Assembly (NCBI GenBank): GCA_016719055.1
Contig: JADKAW010000013.1
Span: forward strand, 62,001-126,000
Source of the DNA: Candidatus Rhodoferax mariagerensis
GTDB taxonomy: Bacteria; Pseudomonadota; Gammaproteobacteria; Burkholderiales; Burkholderiaceae_C
Reading direction: 5' to 3'
Length of the DNA stretch: 64,000 nt
Shown here: piece after piece, positions 1 through 8,724 of the stretch
Numbering within the stretch: position 1 is the first letter of the stretch
How the letters are laid out: each line of letters begins with the position of its first letter
Translations under genes and position numbers: made by a program
The notes under the pieces: model-generated
Database searches by the model: none
The model's input: only the letters and a program-made list of their open reading frames with translations
Told to the model about the DNA's origin: nothing

Positions 1-72
1 ACCTATTTCGTTGATGCATGGCGTGGCAACCTGCTGGTGGCGCTGAGAGAGACACTTGCGTGGCAGGGCTGA
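1..72 (+). CDS. 3' end of an unidentified gene (partial)
   Basis: Frame 1 is open from the first base to a TGA at 70-72, giving a C-terminal tail of 23 residues that ends RETLAWQG. It converges on glgC, whose stop is at 117. The tail is too short to assign a family, and I do not recognise it. The reading frame looks coding because it has no stop and a codon use like its neighbours, but this is weak evidence. Confidence 0.4.
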   Translation, partial: TYFVDAWRGNLLVALRETLAWQG

Positions 73-116
73 CCAGGGCGATGCGTATGGCTGGCTAACA
101 GCGCCCCGCCCGCCAC

Positions 117-1427
117 TTAGCGAATAGTGTCCTTGACCGTACCCAGCATCGCCTCAGTCACCAGGGTCAGGCCAGACTCTGTGACATGAAAACGCTTTTT
201 GTCTTCTGCGGGGTCAAGGCCAATGCGTGTGCCTTCCGGGATGATGCAATTGTTGTCAATGATGCACCTCTTGAGAACACAATTGCGCTCAACCTGCACG
301 TTGGGTAGCACGATCGACTCTTCAATCAATGAATAACTGTGCACGTGGACACCCGAAAACAGCATCGATTTGCGCAATGTGGCGCCGCTGACGATGCAGC
401 CGCCCGACACCGTGGAATCCACTGCCGAGCCGCGCCGTGTATCGTCGTCAAAGACAAATTTGGCGGGCGGACTTTGCGGCTGCCAGGTCCAGATCGGCCA
501 GTTGTTGTCGTACAAATTGAGGTCTGGGGTCACCCCAACCAGGTCCATATTGGCAGCCCAGAAAGCGTCGAGCGTACCGACATCGCGCCAATAGGCTGGC
601 TTGTCCGGTTCGCGTACACAGCTGTCTGAAAAACTTTGGGCAAAAGTGCGGTAGCGCTTGACGCAGTGTGGAATCACGTCCTTGCCGAAATCATGACTTG
701 ACTTGGGGTCATCCGCATCCCGCAGCAGTTGTTCAATCAAGAAGTGGGCGTTAAATACATAAATACCCATGCTGGCCAAAGCCACACCCGGATTGCCAGG
801 CATCGGTTGCGGCTTGGCCGGCTTTTCTTGAAAATTGACAATACGCCCATCGTCGTCAATCGACATCACGCCAAATTCCCGGGCATCCTCCAGCGGCACT
901 TCAATGCAGGCCACAGTCATGTCCGCTTGGCGCTCGGCGTGAGCCGCCAAGAGCCGGCCGTAATCCATACGGTAGACATGGTCGCCTGAGAGGATCAGGA
1001 CATATTCGGGATTCGCGTGACGAATCTCGCGCAGGTTTTGAAATACGGCATCGGCCGTACCCTGATACCAGTTTGATTCATTCACCTGCTGCTGGGCCGG
1101 CATGATCTCGATGAACTCACCCAGGCGGCCATCCAGAAAACTCCAGCCTAGCTGCAAATGACGGATCAAACTTTGCGCTTTATACTGGGTGACAACGCCT
1201 ACGCGACGCACCCCGGAGTTGACACAGTTGGAGAGTGTGAAGTCAACAATGCGAAACTTGCCGCCAAAGGGCACAGCCGGCTTGGCGCGCCAGTCGGTGA
1301 GTTCGTGCAGTCGGCTGCCACGCCCGCCTGCCAAAATCAGGGCAAAGGTATTGCGGGTGAGTTGGCTGACAAAACGGGGATCTCCGTTGTTGCGCATCCC
1401 AACACCTGCTGCATCAAAATCTTTCAT
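117..1427 (-). CDS. glgC: Glucose-1-phosphate adenylyltransferase (ADP-glucose pyrophosphorylase)
   Basis: Makes ADP-glucose from ATP and glucose-1-phosphate, the committed step of bacterial glycogen synthesis in the cytoplasm. The 436-residue length is normal for the family. The N-terminal nucleotidyltransferase domain shows AGGRGSRL at residues 33-40, followed by the RAKPAVPFGGKFRI-type substrate loop (47-60), YQGTADA at 121-127 and LSGDHVYRMDY near 146-156. The C-terminal third has the left-handed beta-helix pattern of GlgC. The ATG at 1427 has AGGAG 8 nt upstream. No other glycogen gene is visible in the window, so operon context is unknown. A 6-bp inverted repeat (1463-1477, CATGCC-GGC-GGCATG) sits in the 5' leader. 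Confidence 0.97.
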   Translation of the reverse strand: MKDFDAAGVGMRNNGDPRFVSQLTRNTFALILAGGRGSRLHELTDWRAKPAVPFGGKFRIVDFTLSNCVNSGVRRVGVVTQYKAQSLIRHLQLGWSFLDGRLGEFIEIMPAQQQVNESNWYQGTADAVFQNLREIRHANPEYVLILSGDHVYRMDYGRLLAAHAERQADMTVACIEVPLEDAREFGVMSIDDDGRIVNFQEKPAKPQPMPGNPGVALASMGIYVFNAHFLIEQLLRDADDPKSSHDFGKDVIPHCVKRYRTFAQSFSDSCVREPDKPAYWRDVGTLDAFWAANMDLVGVTPDLNLYDNNWPIWTWQPQSPPAKFVFDDDTRRGSAVDSTVSGGCIVSGATLRKSMLFSGVHVHSYSLIEESIVLPNVQVERNCVLKRCIIDNNCIIPEGTRIGLDPAEDKKRFHVTESGLTLVTEAMLGTVKDTIR

Positions 1428-1565
1428 TGCATGCTCCTACAAAACTAGAACCATCAACTCGCCATGCCGGCGGCATGCGCCACCTGATTCTATTTCTTTG
1501 CGAAGGAAATTGATGCAATGCAGCAAAAAAAATAAGACAGGCTCTTGTCGATTTGGATTATCTAT

Positions 1566-1625
1566 AGAATCATCATATAGCCCTTATATTTAAATGGATA
1601 TAAGCTATGATTAATATAGCCATTC
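1566..1625 (-). repeat. Dispersed short repeat, copy 1 (intergenic)
   Basis: Read on the minus strand this AT-rich stretch contains TTAATCATAGC, then an ATAAGGGCTAT core, the same arrangement as copy 7 at 44251-44312. It lies in the 225-bp gap between glgC and the anion-channel gene. It is one of seven related segments in the window and the assignment rests on by-eye comparison. The flanks are diverged and the ends are approximate. Confidence 0.45.
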
Positions 1626-1652
1626 ATTTGCCGTACAGGCATTTTGATGGTG

Positions 1653-2633
1653 TTACTCGGGCACACAAATCTGGCCTCGAAGCATCGCCTGAATGGTTTT
1701 GAAGCACAACACTGTGACAAGCATCACAAGCAATGCCAGCAGTACCGGCGTCAGCAGGCCAAACAGGGCACCCCCCACTTTTTCCATCATCACGCTGGTC
1801 GCAATGGTGATGGCCGCCATCGGGAACGAATAGGCCCACCACGGCAGGGCAAACGACAGCTTCCAGAAAAATCGCATCTGGGTGAACAACAGCAAAGTGG
1901 TGAAGAGAGCAAAGTAATACAGAATGCGTGCTGTATCGTCAATCACGCCATTGTGCAATTTCACCCACGCGACGAAACCCACCGCCGGCGGCGCTATCAA
2001 AATAAAAAGGGTAGGCATCAGTTTGGACGGAATCATCGGATGGAAAAAGAAGCGGTTGAGCAACACTGTCAATAGCGGCGTCCACATCATCAAACCAATA
2101 CTGAAGTAGAACCAGGAAACCTCGGGGAAACCCAGCGGGACGCCGGCAATCGGCACCAGAATGTTGCCCACGATAGGAATAAACCAGGCCGGGTTGCTGT
2201 GCTGCACCTGAAACTTTTCATGGTGCATCCAGTTAGACAGAATGGCCAGGGTAAATGCCAGTTGCACCGAGCTGCCAACCAGCCACAAGTACAGCGACGC
2301 CCCCGGAAAGCGCGCCAGTGCAGCCACCGCCAGCAGCAGCATGCCAATCGACATCGCCGGGAAAAAACTCATACGGATGGGGTGGTTGAACTCTGCAACC
2401 ACGTGCTGGCGATGCCGCACAAATTTGTTCAGATAGGCCAGGCTGATCAGCCCAAAGGCCAGCGCACTGAGCCAAAACAGCACAGCGCTTGGCGTCACCG
2501 TCCAGCCCCACAGGTGTTCAAGCTTTTCGAGCGCGATGGTGGTGCCAGCCAGCCCCATCACGATCGCAAACAGCGAGACGGGCATGTGTTGCAGACGGCC
2601 AGGAGGCGCGTCGGGCATGGCAGTGGTGTTCAT
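1653..2633 (-). CDS. TehA/SLAC1-family anion (tellurite-resistance/C4-dicarboxylate type) membrane channel
   Basis: A 326-residue, very hydrophobic protein with about ten predicted membrane helices, matching the voltage-dependent anion channel/TehA/SLAC1 superfamily (inference from overall pattern, including the helix containing SNWMHHEKF and the FYFSIGLMMWTPLL segment). Members move monovalent anions, malate or tellurite-related substrates; the substrate here cannot be told from sequence. I chose the ATG at 2633 (MNTTAMPDAPPG) because GGAG lies 10 nt upstream, rather than the longer frame that starts at 2723. It is transcribed toward glgC. A perfect CRP-type palindrome lies 63 bp upstream of the chosen start. 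Confidence 0.8.
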   Translation of the reverse strand: MNTTAMPDAPPGRLQHMPVSLFAIVMGLAGTTIALEKLEHLWGWTVTPSAVLFWLSALAFGLISLAYLNKFVRHRQHVVAEFNHPIRMSFFPAMSIGMLLLAVAALARFPGASLYLWLVGSSVQLAFTLAILSNWMHHEKFQVQHSNPAWFIPIVGNILVPIAGVPLGFPEVSWFYFSIGLMMWTPLLTVLLNRFFFHPMIPSKLMPTLFILIAPPAVGFVAWVKLHNGVIDDTARILYYFALFTTLLLFTQMRFFWKLSFALPWWAYSFPMAAITIATSVMMEKVGGALFGLLTPVLLALLVMLVTVLCFKTIQAMLRGQICVPE

Positions 2634-2695
2634 CAAGGCAAATCTCCAAGTGGTGGTGCAAGCTTGAAATAATACACCCCCCGGTATAAAAACAA

Positions 2696-2711
2696 TGTGA
2701 CATGCGTCACA
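2696..2711. promoter_or_regulatory. CRP/FNR-superfamily operator (perfect TGTGA-N6-TCACA)
   Basis: The sequence TGTGACATGCGTCACA matches the classical CRP consensus exactly, including symmetric half sites. It sits 63 bp upstream of the anion-channel ATG, a plausible distance for an activator or repressor site. In betaproteobacteria a CRP-like or Dnr/NnrR-like protein could bind it; which one is not shown by the sequence. Confidence 0.6.
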
Positions 2712-2763
2712 TTGGCTACCCATATTAGCCGTGTTTGAGTCATGTCACATCGCCACAAAGTCG

Positions 2764-2781
2764 CTGGCCATCATCGGCCAG
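2764..2781 (-). terminator. Possible weak terminator hairpin after the cox/SCO operon
   Basis: CTGGCC-ATCATC-GGCCAG forms a perfect 6-bp stem 8 nt beyond the stop codon of the SCO gene. On the minus strand it is followed only by a short CGACTTTG stretch, so it is not a strong intrinsic terminator. Position at the end of the operon is the main support. Confidence 0.35.
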
Positions 2782-2789
2782 TGAGGCCA

Positions 2790-3401
2790 TCAACCCGTTT
2801 GCTTGAGCAACTGCTGAATGTCAGCGGCAGTTAGCTCCGGCTTGGTGCCATAGCGGGTAAACAGCCGCAGCTTGCCTTTGGTGTCGTACACATAGCTGCC
2901 AGCCGTGTGGTCCATGGTGTAGCTGGTGGGCGTAGGGCCGTCCACCTTTTTGTAATACACCTTGTAGTCTTTGGCCAGCGCTGCCAGTTTGTCGGGTGCA
3001 GGCAGCAGCGCCAGAAAAGTGGGGTCAAAGTTTTCCATATAGGCCTTGAGCATCTCGGCCTTGTCACGATCCGGGTCGATGGTGACAAACAGGCCTTGCA
3101 GGCGATCACCGTCCTTGGCCAGCAGCTTTTTGATGGTCGCCATTTCGACCATCGAGGTCGGGCACACATCGGGGCACTGGGTATAGCCAAAAAACATCAT
3201 GACGATCTTGCCCTGAAAGTCTTTCAGGGTTCTGGCCTGACCGTTGTGGTCGGTCAGCGCAAAGTCGCGGGCGTATTCAGCGCCGGTGATGTCGATGGCG
3301 GTAAACTTCATGCCCCCGTCAGAACAGGCAACAAATTGGCCAATAGCCCCCGTCCATATTGCACTAGCCACTATTGTTTTTAGAGCGTTTCGTTTGTTCA
3401 T
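2790..3401 (-). CDS. SCO1/SenC family copper chaperone for cytochrome c oxidase
   Basis: Membrane-anchored thioredoxin-fold protein that delivers copper to the CuA site of subunit II, or keeps its cysteines reduced. From the ATG at 3401 it is about 203 residues. A hydrophobic N-terminus ends in FVAC with a candidate lipidated Cys26. The copper motif CPDVCP supplies Cys76 and Cys80, and a conserved His lies in DHTAGSYVYD near the C-terminus. It is the last gene of the cox operon, 58 nt after ctaB, which fits its role. A TTG-initiated longer form (3440) and an in-frame ATG at 3413 are alternatives; none has a strong ribosome binding site. Confidence 0.93.
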   Translation of the reverse strand: MNKRNALKTIVASAIWTGAIGQFVACSDGGMKFTAIDITGAEYARDFALTDHNGQARTLKDFQGKIVMMFFGYTQCPDVCPTSMVEMATIKKLLAKDGDRLQGLFVTIDPDRDKAEMLKAYMENFDPTFLALLPAPDKLAALAKDYKVYYKKVDGPTPTSYTMDHTAGSYVYDTKGKLRLFTRYGTKPELTAADIQQLLKQTG

Positions 3402-3459
3402 GGGGTTGATCATAAACGCTGGCAACCAGCCTGCGTACAAGCCCTAACACCGGCCGCCT

Positions 3460-4359
3460 TCAACCAAGCAAGTAATGGTCCAGCAACAAGGCCGCAAACA
3501 GCGCGCTCAGGTGAATCAGCGAAAACCGAAACGTCTTGCGCGCCAGCGGATCCGAATAATCACGCCACAGCCACCAGCCGTGCAGGCAAAACCCGACGCT
3601 TAACACCAGCGCCACCGCCAGATACAGCCACGAACTCATACCGTAAACGAAGGGCAGCAAACACGCCGCCAGCAAAATGAAGGTGTAGAGCAGCACCATC
3701 AGCCGGGTAAAAGTGTTGCCGTGGGTCACCGGCAGCATGGGCAAGCCCGACTTGCGGTAGTCCTCCACCCGGTAGAGTGCCAGTGCCCAAAAATGCGGTG
3801 GTGTCCATAAAAATATGATCAGGAACAAGATCAGTGCCTCAGGCCCGACGTTGCCGGCCATTGCCGCCCAGCCCAGCACAGGTGGCATGGCCCCAGAGGC
3901 ACCGCCGATCACAATGTTTTGCGGCGTCAGCGGTTTTAATATCACGGTGTAGACCACTGCGTAACCAATGAAGGTGGCAAAGGTCAGCCACATGGTCAAC
4001 GGATTCACCACCCAATACAGCAGGCCCGAGCCCAACGCGCACAAGGTGACGGCAAACAGCAGCGTTTGCCGGTCGCCCAGTTCGCCACGTGCCGTAGGCC
4101 GCCAGGCGGTGCGTTTCATGGTGGCATCAATGCTTTTTTCGATGATGCAGTTAAACGCCGCTGCGGCACCGGCCACCAGCCAGATGCCCAGGCAAGCAGC
4201 GAGTGCTACCCCTACCTGTCGCACTGACGGCACACCAGGCACGGCCAGCACCATGCCAATCAGCGCACAAAACACAATCAGCTGGATGACGCGCGGCTTG
4301 GTCAGCGCGTAGAACTGGGCCCATACACTTGCAGACGCTGCCGCCACCGGACCGCTCAT
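3460..4359 (-). CDS. ctaB: Protoheme IX farnesyltransferase (heme O synthase)
   Basis: Transfers farnesyl from farnesyl diphosphate to heme b, giving heme O, the precursor of the heme A used by the aa3 oxidase. The 299 residues form an UbiA-type polytopic membrane protein. The prenyl-diphosphate-binding motif begins at Asn70 and includes Glu74 and Asp78 (NCIIEKSIDATMKRT). A second conserved region lies around WTPPHFWALALYRVEDY. It overlaps the end of ctaA by ATGA (4356-4359), so the two heme enzymes are probably translationally coupled. Confidence 0.97.
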   Translation of the reverse strand: MSGPVAAASASVWAQFYALTKPRVIQLIVFCALIGMVLAVPGVPSVRQVGVALAACLGIWLVAGAAAAFNCIIEKSIDATMKRTAWRPTARGELGDRQTLLFAVTLCALGSGLLYWVVNPLTMWLTFATFIGYAVVYTVILKPLTPQNIVIGGASGAMPPVLGWAAMAGNVGPEALILFLIIFLWTPPHFWALALYRVEDYRKSGLPMLPVTHGNTFTRLMVLLYTFILLAACLLPFVYGMSSWLYLAVALVLSVGFCLHGWWLWRDYSDPLARKTFRFSLIHLSALFAALLLDHYLLG

Positions 4360-5558
4360 GGTGCATCTCCAGCTGCTTTACCCTTGACCGGCGTGGACTC
4401 CGGGTCGCGCCAGCGAGTCGCCGCTGCGGTCCAGGTCAGCACCATCACCAGCGCAGCAGCACCCCCCGTGTGAAGCAACGCAGCCAGCAAGGGCCAGCCC
4501 AGCACCACATTGCCTAAGCCGGTGGCCAGTTGCAAGCCAATCAGGCCGGCCAACACGCGGGACTGCAGACGCCACGACCGGCCACGGTTAAGCTGCCAGG
4601 CCAGCACCATCAGAAGCGTCAGCACCACATAGGCTGCCAGGCGGTGCACAAAGTGAATGGCGGTCAATGCGGCAAAACTGACGTGCTCGCCGGCAGCGTT
4701 GACGCCCAGGCCACGCCAGATCTCAAACCCCTCACGGATATTCATATCTGGCCACCAGCGGCCCTGACAGGTGGGAAAGTCGCCACAGGCCAGCACCGCA
4801 TAGTTGCTGCTGACCCAGCCCCCTAGCGCCACCTGCACCAGCAACAGGGCCAATGATGCTGCCATCAAACGCCGCACATGCTGTGCCATCGGCAAACCAG
4901 CCTGAGCACCAGCAGCATCCCGAAACACCGGCACGCACAGCAACATCAGCAGCACCAGCGCCCCCAACAAATGCAGGGTCACAATGGCTGGAAACAGCTT
5001 CATGGTCACCGTCAGCGCACCAAAGGCCCCCTGCAGACACACCCAAAACAGTGTCAGCGTGGGCAGCCAGGGAATGGGGGGTTGCGCCGCTTTGGGCTGG
5101 GCCCGCCCGCGCAGCCAGTCGCGCCAGCTGAAAACGGCCAGCAGCAGGATCAAGGCGCCAACAGCGGTGGCCAGGTAGCGGTGCAGCATCTCGATCCAGG
5201 CCTTGGCCAGCGTCACCGGACCATCGGGCACCGCTGCTTGGGCAGCGGCGATCTGACTTTTTGCGCCAATCGGTGAGCTACTGGCATAGCAGCCCGGCCA
5301 GTCCGGACAACCCAAACCCGAATCGCTCAGGCGGGTAAAAGCACCAAACAACACCAGATCGAATGTCAAAAACAGGGTCAACACGCGCAGTGCCTGAACC
5401 CGCTGAAACTCGGGCCGCTGCCGGTTTCGCCACCAGACCCACAAGGCCGGGCCCAAGGCCAGCACAGCGCCCACCAGCAGCAAACCCGCCAGCGGCGCCA
5501 GGTCATAGGCGACGGGGTTTTCTGGTGTTGGCAACAGGGCTGGCGTTGAGGGCAACAT
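4356..5558 (-). CDS. ctaA: Heme A synthase
   Basis: Oxidises the C8 methyl of heme O to the formyl group of heme A. It is a multi-helix membrane protein of about 400 residues from the ATG at 5558, 10 nt after the preceding stop. It shows the paired-Cys region DSGLGCPDWPGC and the conserved EMLHRY and IHFVHR His segments typical of COX15/CtaA. An upstream extension of 33 residues would overlap the preceding gene and looks non-coding. It is followed directly by ctaB. Confidence 0.95.
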   Translation of the reverse strand: MLPSTPALLPTPENPVAYDLAPLAGLLLVGAVLALGPALWVWWRNRQRPEFQRVQALRVLTLFLTFDLVLFGAFTRLSDSGLGCPDWPGCYASSSPIGAKSQIAAAQAAVPDGPVTLAKAWIEMLHRYLATAVGALILLLAVFSWRDWLRGRAQPKAAQPPIPWLPTLTLFWVCLQGAFGALTVTMKLFPAIVTLHLLGALVLLMLLCVPVFRDAAGAQAGLPMAQHVRRLMAASLALLLVQVALGGWVSSNYAVLACGDFPTCQGRWWPDMNIREGFEIWRGLGVNAAGEHVSFAALTAIHFVHRLAAYVVLTLLMVLAWQLNRGRSWRLQSRVLAGLIGLQLATGLGNVVLGWPLLAALLHTGGAAALVMVLTWTAAATRWRDPESTPVKGKAAGDAP

Positions 5559-5568
5559 GGGGTGCTGG

Positions 5569-6252
5569 CTATTTGCGCCCAGGGGCGTCCCATGCGGCGG
5601 ATGCGCGCAGCAGGTGTTCGAGGTCTTGTTTGGCCCGGTTGGCAGCAGTGCTGTCAAGCACAGCAGGCAAACGCATCATGGCGTTGCCCATGGGGTCAAC
5701 GACATAAATGGCATCTTGAAAACGCTTGCCATCAGGCACCGCCAGCCAGGCCGTCAGCGCCTCAGGTGCCACCCGCAGTACGGTGGCATGGTCTTTTTGA
5801 AGCCCGTCGCTAAGCGTGGCATCAACAGCTGCCTGGTCGTTGATCAACCAGACCCAGTCCACCCGGTCCATGCTCTTGCCCAGCATCAGGCGCAACTGTC
5901 GCAGCATCAGCAACTGTTTCTGACAGTCCTGCACACAGGCACCACCATCCACCTTGACCAGCAGCCACTGCGCTTTCAGGTTGGCCAGCGGCAGTGTCGA
6001 TCCGTCAAGTCGGGTAGCCATCGCCACAGGCAGGGCACGCGCTGGCACGATCAGGTCACCCACGGCGGCCTTGCCCTGCGGGCGCATCACATAAAACGCC
6101 AGATACGTCAAAATCACCGGCAACGAACAAATCAACACAATCGCCATCAGCTTGAGCCGGCTGCGAACCAGTTCAGGCGCCAGCGCTTGGCCCGGGCTGG
6201 GCAATGAGACCACGGTTAAATCAAGCAGCTCGTCGCGTAGTGGTTGGCTCAT
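5569..6252 (-). CDS. Membrane-anchored thioredoxin-fold-like protein of the cox operon
   Basis: About 227 residues from the ATG at 6252, which overlaps the SURF1 stop by ATGA. It has one N-terminal membrane helix (around LKLMAIVLICSLPVILTYLAF) and then a periplasmic domain. The segment WLLVKVDGGACVQDCQKQL has the shape of an SCO-like strand-CxxxC-helix, so it may handle copper or thiols during oxidase assembly (inference). Comamonadaceae cox clusters usually have a gene of this type here, commonly annotated as hypothetical or transmembrane protein. Function is not established. Confidence 0.8.
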   Translation of the reverse strand: MSQPLRDELLDLTVVSLPSPGQALAPELVRSRLKLMAIVLICSLPVILTYLAFYVMRPQGKAAVGDLIVPARALPVAMATRLDGSTLPLANLKAQWLLVKVDGGACVQDCQKQLLMLRQLRLMLGKSMDRVDWVWLINDQAAVDATLSDGLQKDHATVLRVAPEALTAWLAVPDGKRFQDAIYVVDPMGNAMMRLPAVLDSTAANRAKQDLEHLLRASAAWDAPGRK

Positions 6253-6968
6253 GTGGACTCCTTGCGACGGACATGTGCCACCAGATAAAACACCAGCAAG
6301 GCCAGCGCCATACCAAACCACTGAAAGGCATAACCGCGGTGCATGGCCACGCGGTCTTCGGGTGGATCCCAGCGGCGCACCAGCTTGTCTGACGCGTCAG
6401 CGCTGGTTTGTTGCAGCACCACCGGTTGCAGGGGGGCCCCGAGCACTTGCGCAAAACGCACCATGTCCAGGCGCGACCACAACTGCACGGCTGCCTCAGG
6501 GTGGTCGGGCATCAGAAAAAACTTCTTGTGTGAAGGCACAAAGGCCAGACCGGTGATGTGCACGGTGCTCGTGGGGGTGACCACCTCGGGCAATACACCC
6601 CGTCCGCCCGGCCAGCCCACCCAGCCCCGGTTGATCAAAATACGCGTGTTGCTGCCATCTATTTTCAAGGGCGTGATCACATGCAGGCCAGGCTGCCCAT
6701 CTAGCTGGCGGTTGTCCAGAAAAACCTGGTGCTGGGGCTCAAATTGTCCTCTCACCTGGATGGGAGCGTCGCGCAACTGAACTGCATCCACCAGCGCAGC
6801 CCCTACCGGCACAGCGCCAAGCTGGTTGCGGGCAGCGCGCTGCGCCAACTCAGCCTGCAATCGGTCACCCTTGCCGGACTGCCACAGGCCCAAATAGACG
6901 AACAGCATCAAGCCGGCCAGTACACCCAGCAGGGGAATCCATCGGAACTGAAAACGGAAATGGGGCAT
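6249..6968 (-). CDS. SURF1 family cytochrome oxidase assembly protein
   Basis: About 239 residues from the ATG at 6968 (MPHFRFQFRWIPLLG). SURF1/Shy1 proteins have an N- and a C-terminal membrane helix flanking a periplasmic domain and help insert heme a into subunit I. Here the first helix is near residues 9-27 and the second near the C-terminus (FQWFGMALALLVFYLVAHV). The family motifs RGQFEP and NRGWVGWP are present. It is head-to-head with the small DUF2909 gene (7064) and ATGA-coupled to the next gene. Confidence 0.93.
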   Translation of the reverse strand: MPHFRFQFRWIPLLGVLAGLMLFVYLGLWQSGKGDRLQAELAQRAARNQLGAVPVGAALVDAVQLRDAPIQVRGQFEPQHQVFLDNRQLDGQPGLHVITPLKIDGSNTRILINRGWVGWPGGRGVLPEVVTPTSTVHITGLAFVPSHKKFFLMPDHPEAAVQLWSRLDMVRFAQVLGAPLQPVVLQQTSADASDKLVRRWDPPEDRVAMHRGYAFQWFGMALALLVFYLVAHVRRKEST

Positions 6969-7063
6969 GGCCAGATTTGGAAAAAACGCTGTGTCGGATT
7001 GTCTGCGAAGCCGAGCCGCGAGCGTTGCCGGATAATGCAGAGAAACCTTTGGGAAAGACCGCC

Positions 7064-7270
7064 ATGCTGACAAAAATACTGATTCTGATGACCTTGGGCC
7101 TGATTCTGGTCAGCCTGTTCAGCGCTCTGGCTTTACTGTTCAACAACGACGATGCGACCAAACGTAAACGCGTGGTGCAAGCGCTGACAATTCGCATCAG
7201 CCTGTCGATCGGCCTGTTTTTAACGCTACTGGCCAGTTTGTACTTTGGGCTGATTCCTGGGCGTGGTTGA
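7064..7270 (+). CDS. Twin transmembrane protein, DUF2909 family
   Basis: A 68-residue protein on the strand opposite the rest of the cox cluster. Two hydrophobic helices (LILMTLGLILVSLFSALALLF and the segment ISLSIGLFLTLLASLYFGL) are separated by a charged loop DDATKRKR. This is the DUF2909 pattern, a small gene that recurrently sits between coxC and SURF1 in this group of bacteria. GGGAAAG upstream of the ATG at 7064 is a plausible ribosome binding site. Its stop lies 12 nt from the coxC stop on the other strand. The role is unknown; association with oxidase assembly is inferred from position only. Confidence 0.88.
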   Translation: MLTKILILMTLGLILVSLFSALALLFNNDDATKRKRVVQALTIRISLSIGLFLTLLASLYFGLIPGRG

Positions 7271-7282
7271 CGCCCTGACTGA

Positions 7283-8146
7283 TCAAAGAATATACACAAA
7301 CACAAACAGGATAAGCCACACCACGTCGACAAAGTGCCAGTACCAGGCCACGGCCTCAAAGGCAAAGTGGTTGTGTTCTGAAAAGTGGCCTTTCAAGCCC
7401 CGACCCAGCATCACCATCAGCATGATGGTGCCCAGGGTCACGTGAAAACCGTGAAAACCGGTCAGGATGTAGAAGGTGGCACCATAAACACCCGCACCCA
7501 GCGTTAGCCCCATCTCGGCATAGGCATGCGCGTATTCGTACACCTGAAAACCCATGAAAGTGCAGCCCAGCAGCACGGTCAGCGTCAGGCCCCAGTTAAG
7601 CTGACTGCGTTTGCCCTTGATCAGACCCCAGTGCGCCCAGGTCAGGGTGGCACCAGAAGTGAGCAGCAGCAGGGTATTGATGGCGGGAATGCCCCAGGCG
7701 TGCATGGGTGAAAACGGGTCACCGAGCGGGCCGGCGCTAGGCCAGGCACTGGTGAATTTTTCATACGGGGTATACAGCGCATCAAAGCCACCGAGCTCGG
7801 GCAATGAAATTCGTCGAATGTAATAGAGCGCGCCAAAAAAGCAGGCAAAAAACATCACTTCTGAAAAAATGAACCAGACCATGCCAATGCGGTACGAGCG
7901 GTCTTCCCACTGGGTATAAACGCCGCGAATGTTTTCGCTGATGAGTTCACCAAACCAGCCGATCACCACATAAGTGATCATGGCGGCACCCACCAGCATG
8001 CTCCACACGCCGGCCGGCGTGCCGTTGATGCGAAAAATAAAACCCAGCGCAGTCAAAAATACCCCCACCGACAGGTAAGTGGAGTAATGGCTAGCCGCCG
8101 GAACAAAATAATGGCCCCGGGCGGCGGGAGTTGCGGCGTGCGTCAT
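7283..8146 (-). CDS. coxC: Cytochrome c oxidase subunit III
   Basis: The third core subunit of the aa3-type terminal oxidase, an integral inner-membrane protein that stabilises proton uptake by subunit I. It is about 287 residues from the ATG at 8146 (MTHAATPAARGHYFVPAASH). Family segments include FSEVMFFACFFGALYY and FHGFHVTLGTIML. It begins 17 nt after the ctaG stop. Confidence 0.97.
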   Translation of the reverse strand: MTHAATPAARGHYFVPAASHYSTYLSVGVFLTALGFIFRINGTPAGVWSMLVGAAMITYVVIGWFGELISENIRGVYTQWEDRSYRIGMVWFIFSEVMFFACFFGALYYIRRISLPELGGFDALYTPYEKFTSAWPSAGPLGDPFSPMHAWGIPAINTLLLLTSGATLTWAHWGLIKGKRSQLNWGLTLTVLLGCTFMGFQVYEYAHAYAEMGLTLGAGVYGATFYILTGFHGFHVTLGTIMLMVMLGRGLKGHFSEHNHFAFEAVAWYWHFVDVVWLILFVFVYIL

Positions 8147-8163
8147 GGGTCGTTCTTTCAGGT

Positions 8164-8724
8164 TCAATTGGCCTTGGGGGCTTCAAAAAATGCGTAAGAG
8201 AGGGTCACAGTGCCCAGGTCGCGGTCCATTTTGGGATTTACCACAAATACCACCGGCATGGTGCGCGTCTCACCGGGCTGAAACGTTTGCTGGCTAAAGC
8301 AAAAACACTCCAGCTTTTCAAAATACTGGGTGGCTGCGGCTGGCGTCACGCTTGGCACGGCCTGCCCGACAAAAACCCGGCCGCTGGTGTTCTTGACGGT
8401 GTAGCTGGTGTGCGTGATCTCACCGGGGTGCACCCGCATCGAAAACTGCTCGGCCTTGAACTGCAAGCCCACGCCCGGCATGGTGTGGCTTAAAAACTCC
8501 ACCTTGACAGAGCGTGTCAGGTCAACCTGCGTGTTCTGGTCGGCCACCAAGGGGGCTGTGTTGGTTTTGCCGTTCAGGCCCGTCCATTCGCAAAAGGCGT
8601 CGTACATCGGCACCATGGCAAAGCCAAATCCGACAAAAAATAACGCCACGAGCCCCAGGCGCATGGCCAGGCGCTGGTTGCTGTGTTGACGCTCTTGCGC
8701 TGCGGTCAGGGCTATAGGTGTCAT
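8164..8724 (-). CDS. ctaG: Cytochrome c oxidase assembly protein CtaG/Cox11
   Basis: Copper chaperone that supplies the CuB centre of subunit I. It has one N-terminal membrane helix (about residues 21-38) and a periplasmic immunoglobulin-like domain. The copper-binding CFCF motif is at residues 140-143. The start at 8724 is decided by an ATGA overlap (8721-8724) with the small upstream gene; a longer start 18 nt upstream would overlap that gene more. Length 186 residues, normal for the family. Confidence 0.96.
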   Translation of the reverse strand: MTPIALTAAQERQHSNQRLAMRLGLVALFFVGFGFAMVPMYDAFCEWTGLNGKTNTAPLVADQNTQVDLTRSVKVEFLSHTMPGVGLQFKAEQFSMRVHPGEITHTSYTVKNTSGRVFVGQAVPSVTPAAATQYFEKLECFCFSQQTFQPGETRTMPVVFVVNPKMDRDLGTVTLSYAFFEAPKAN

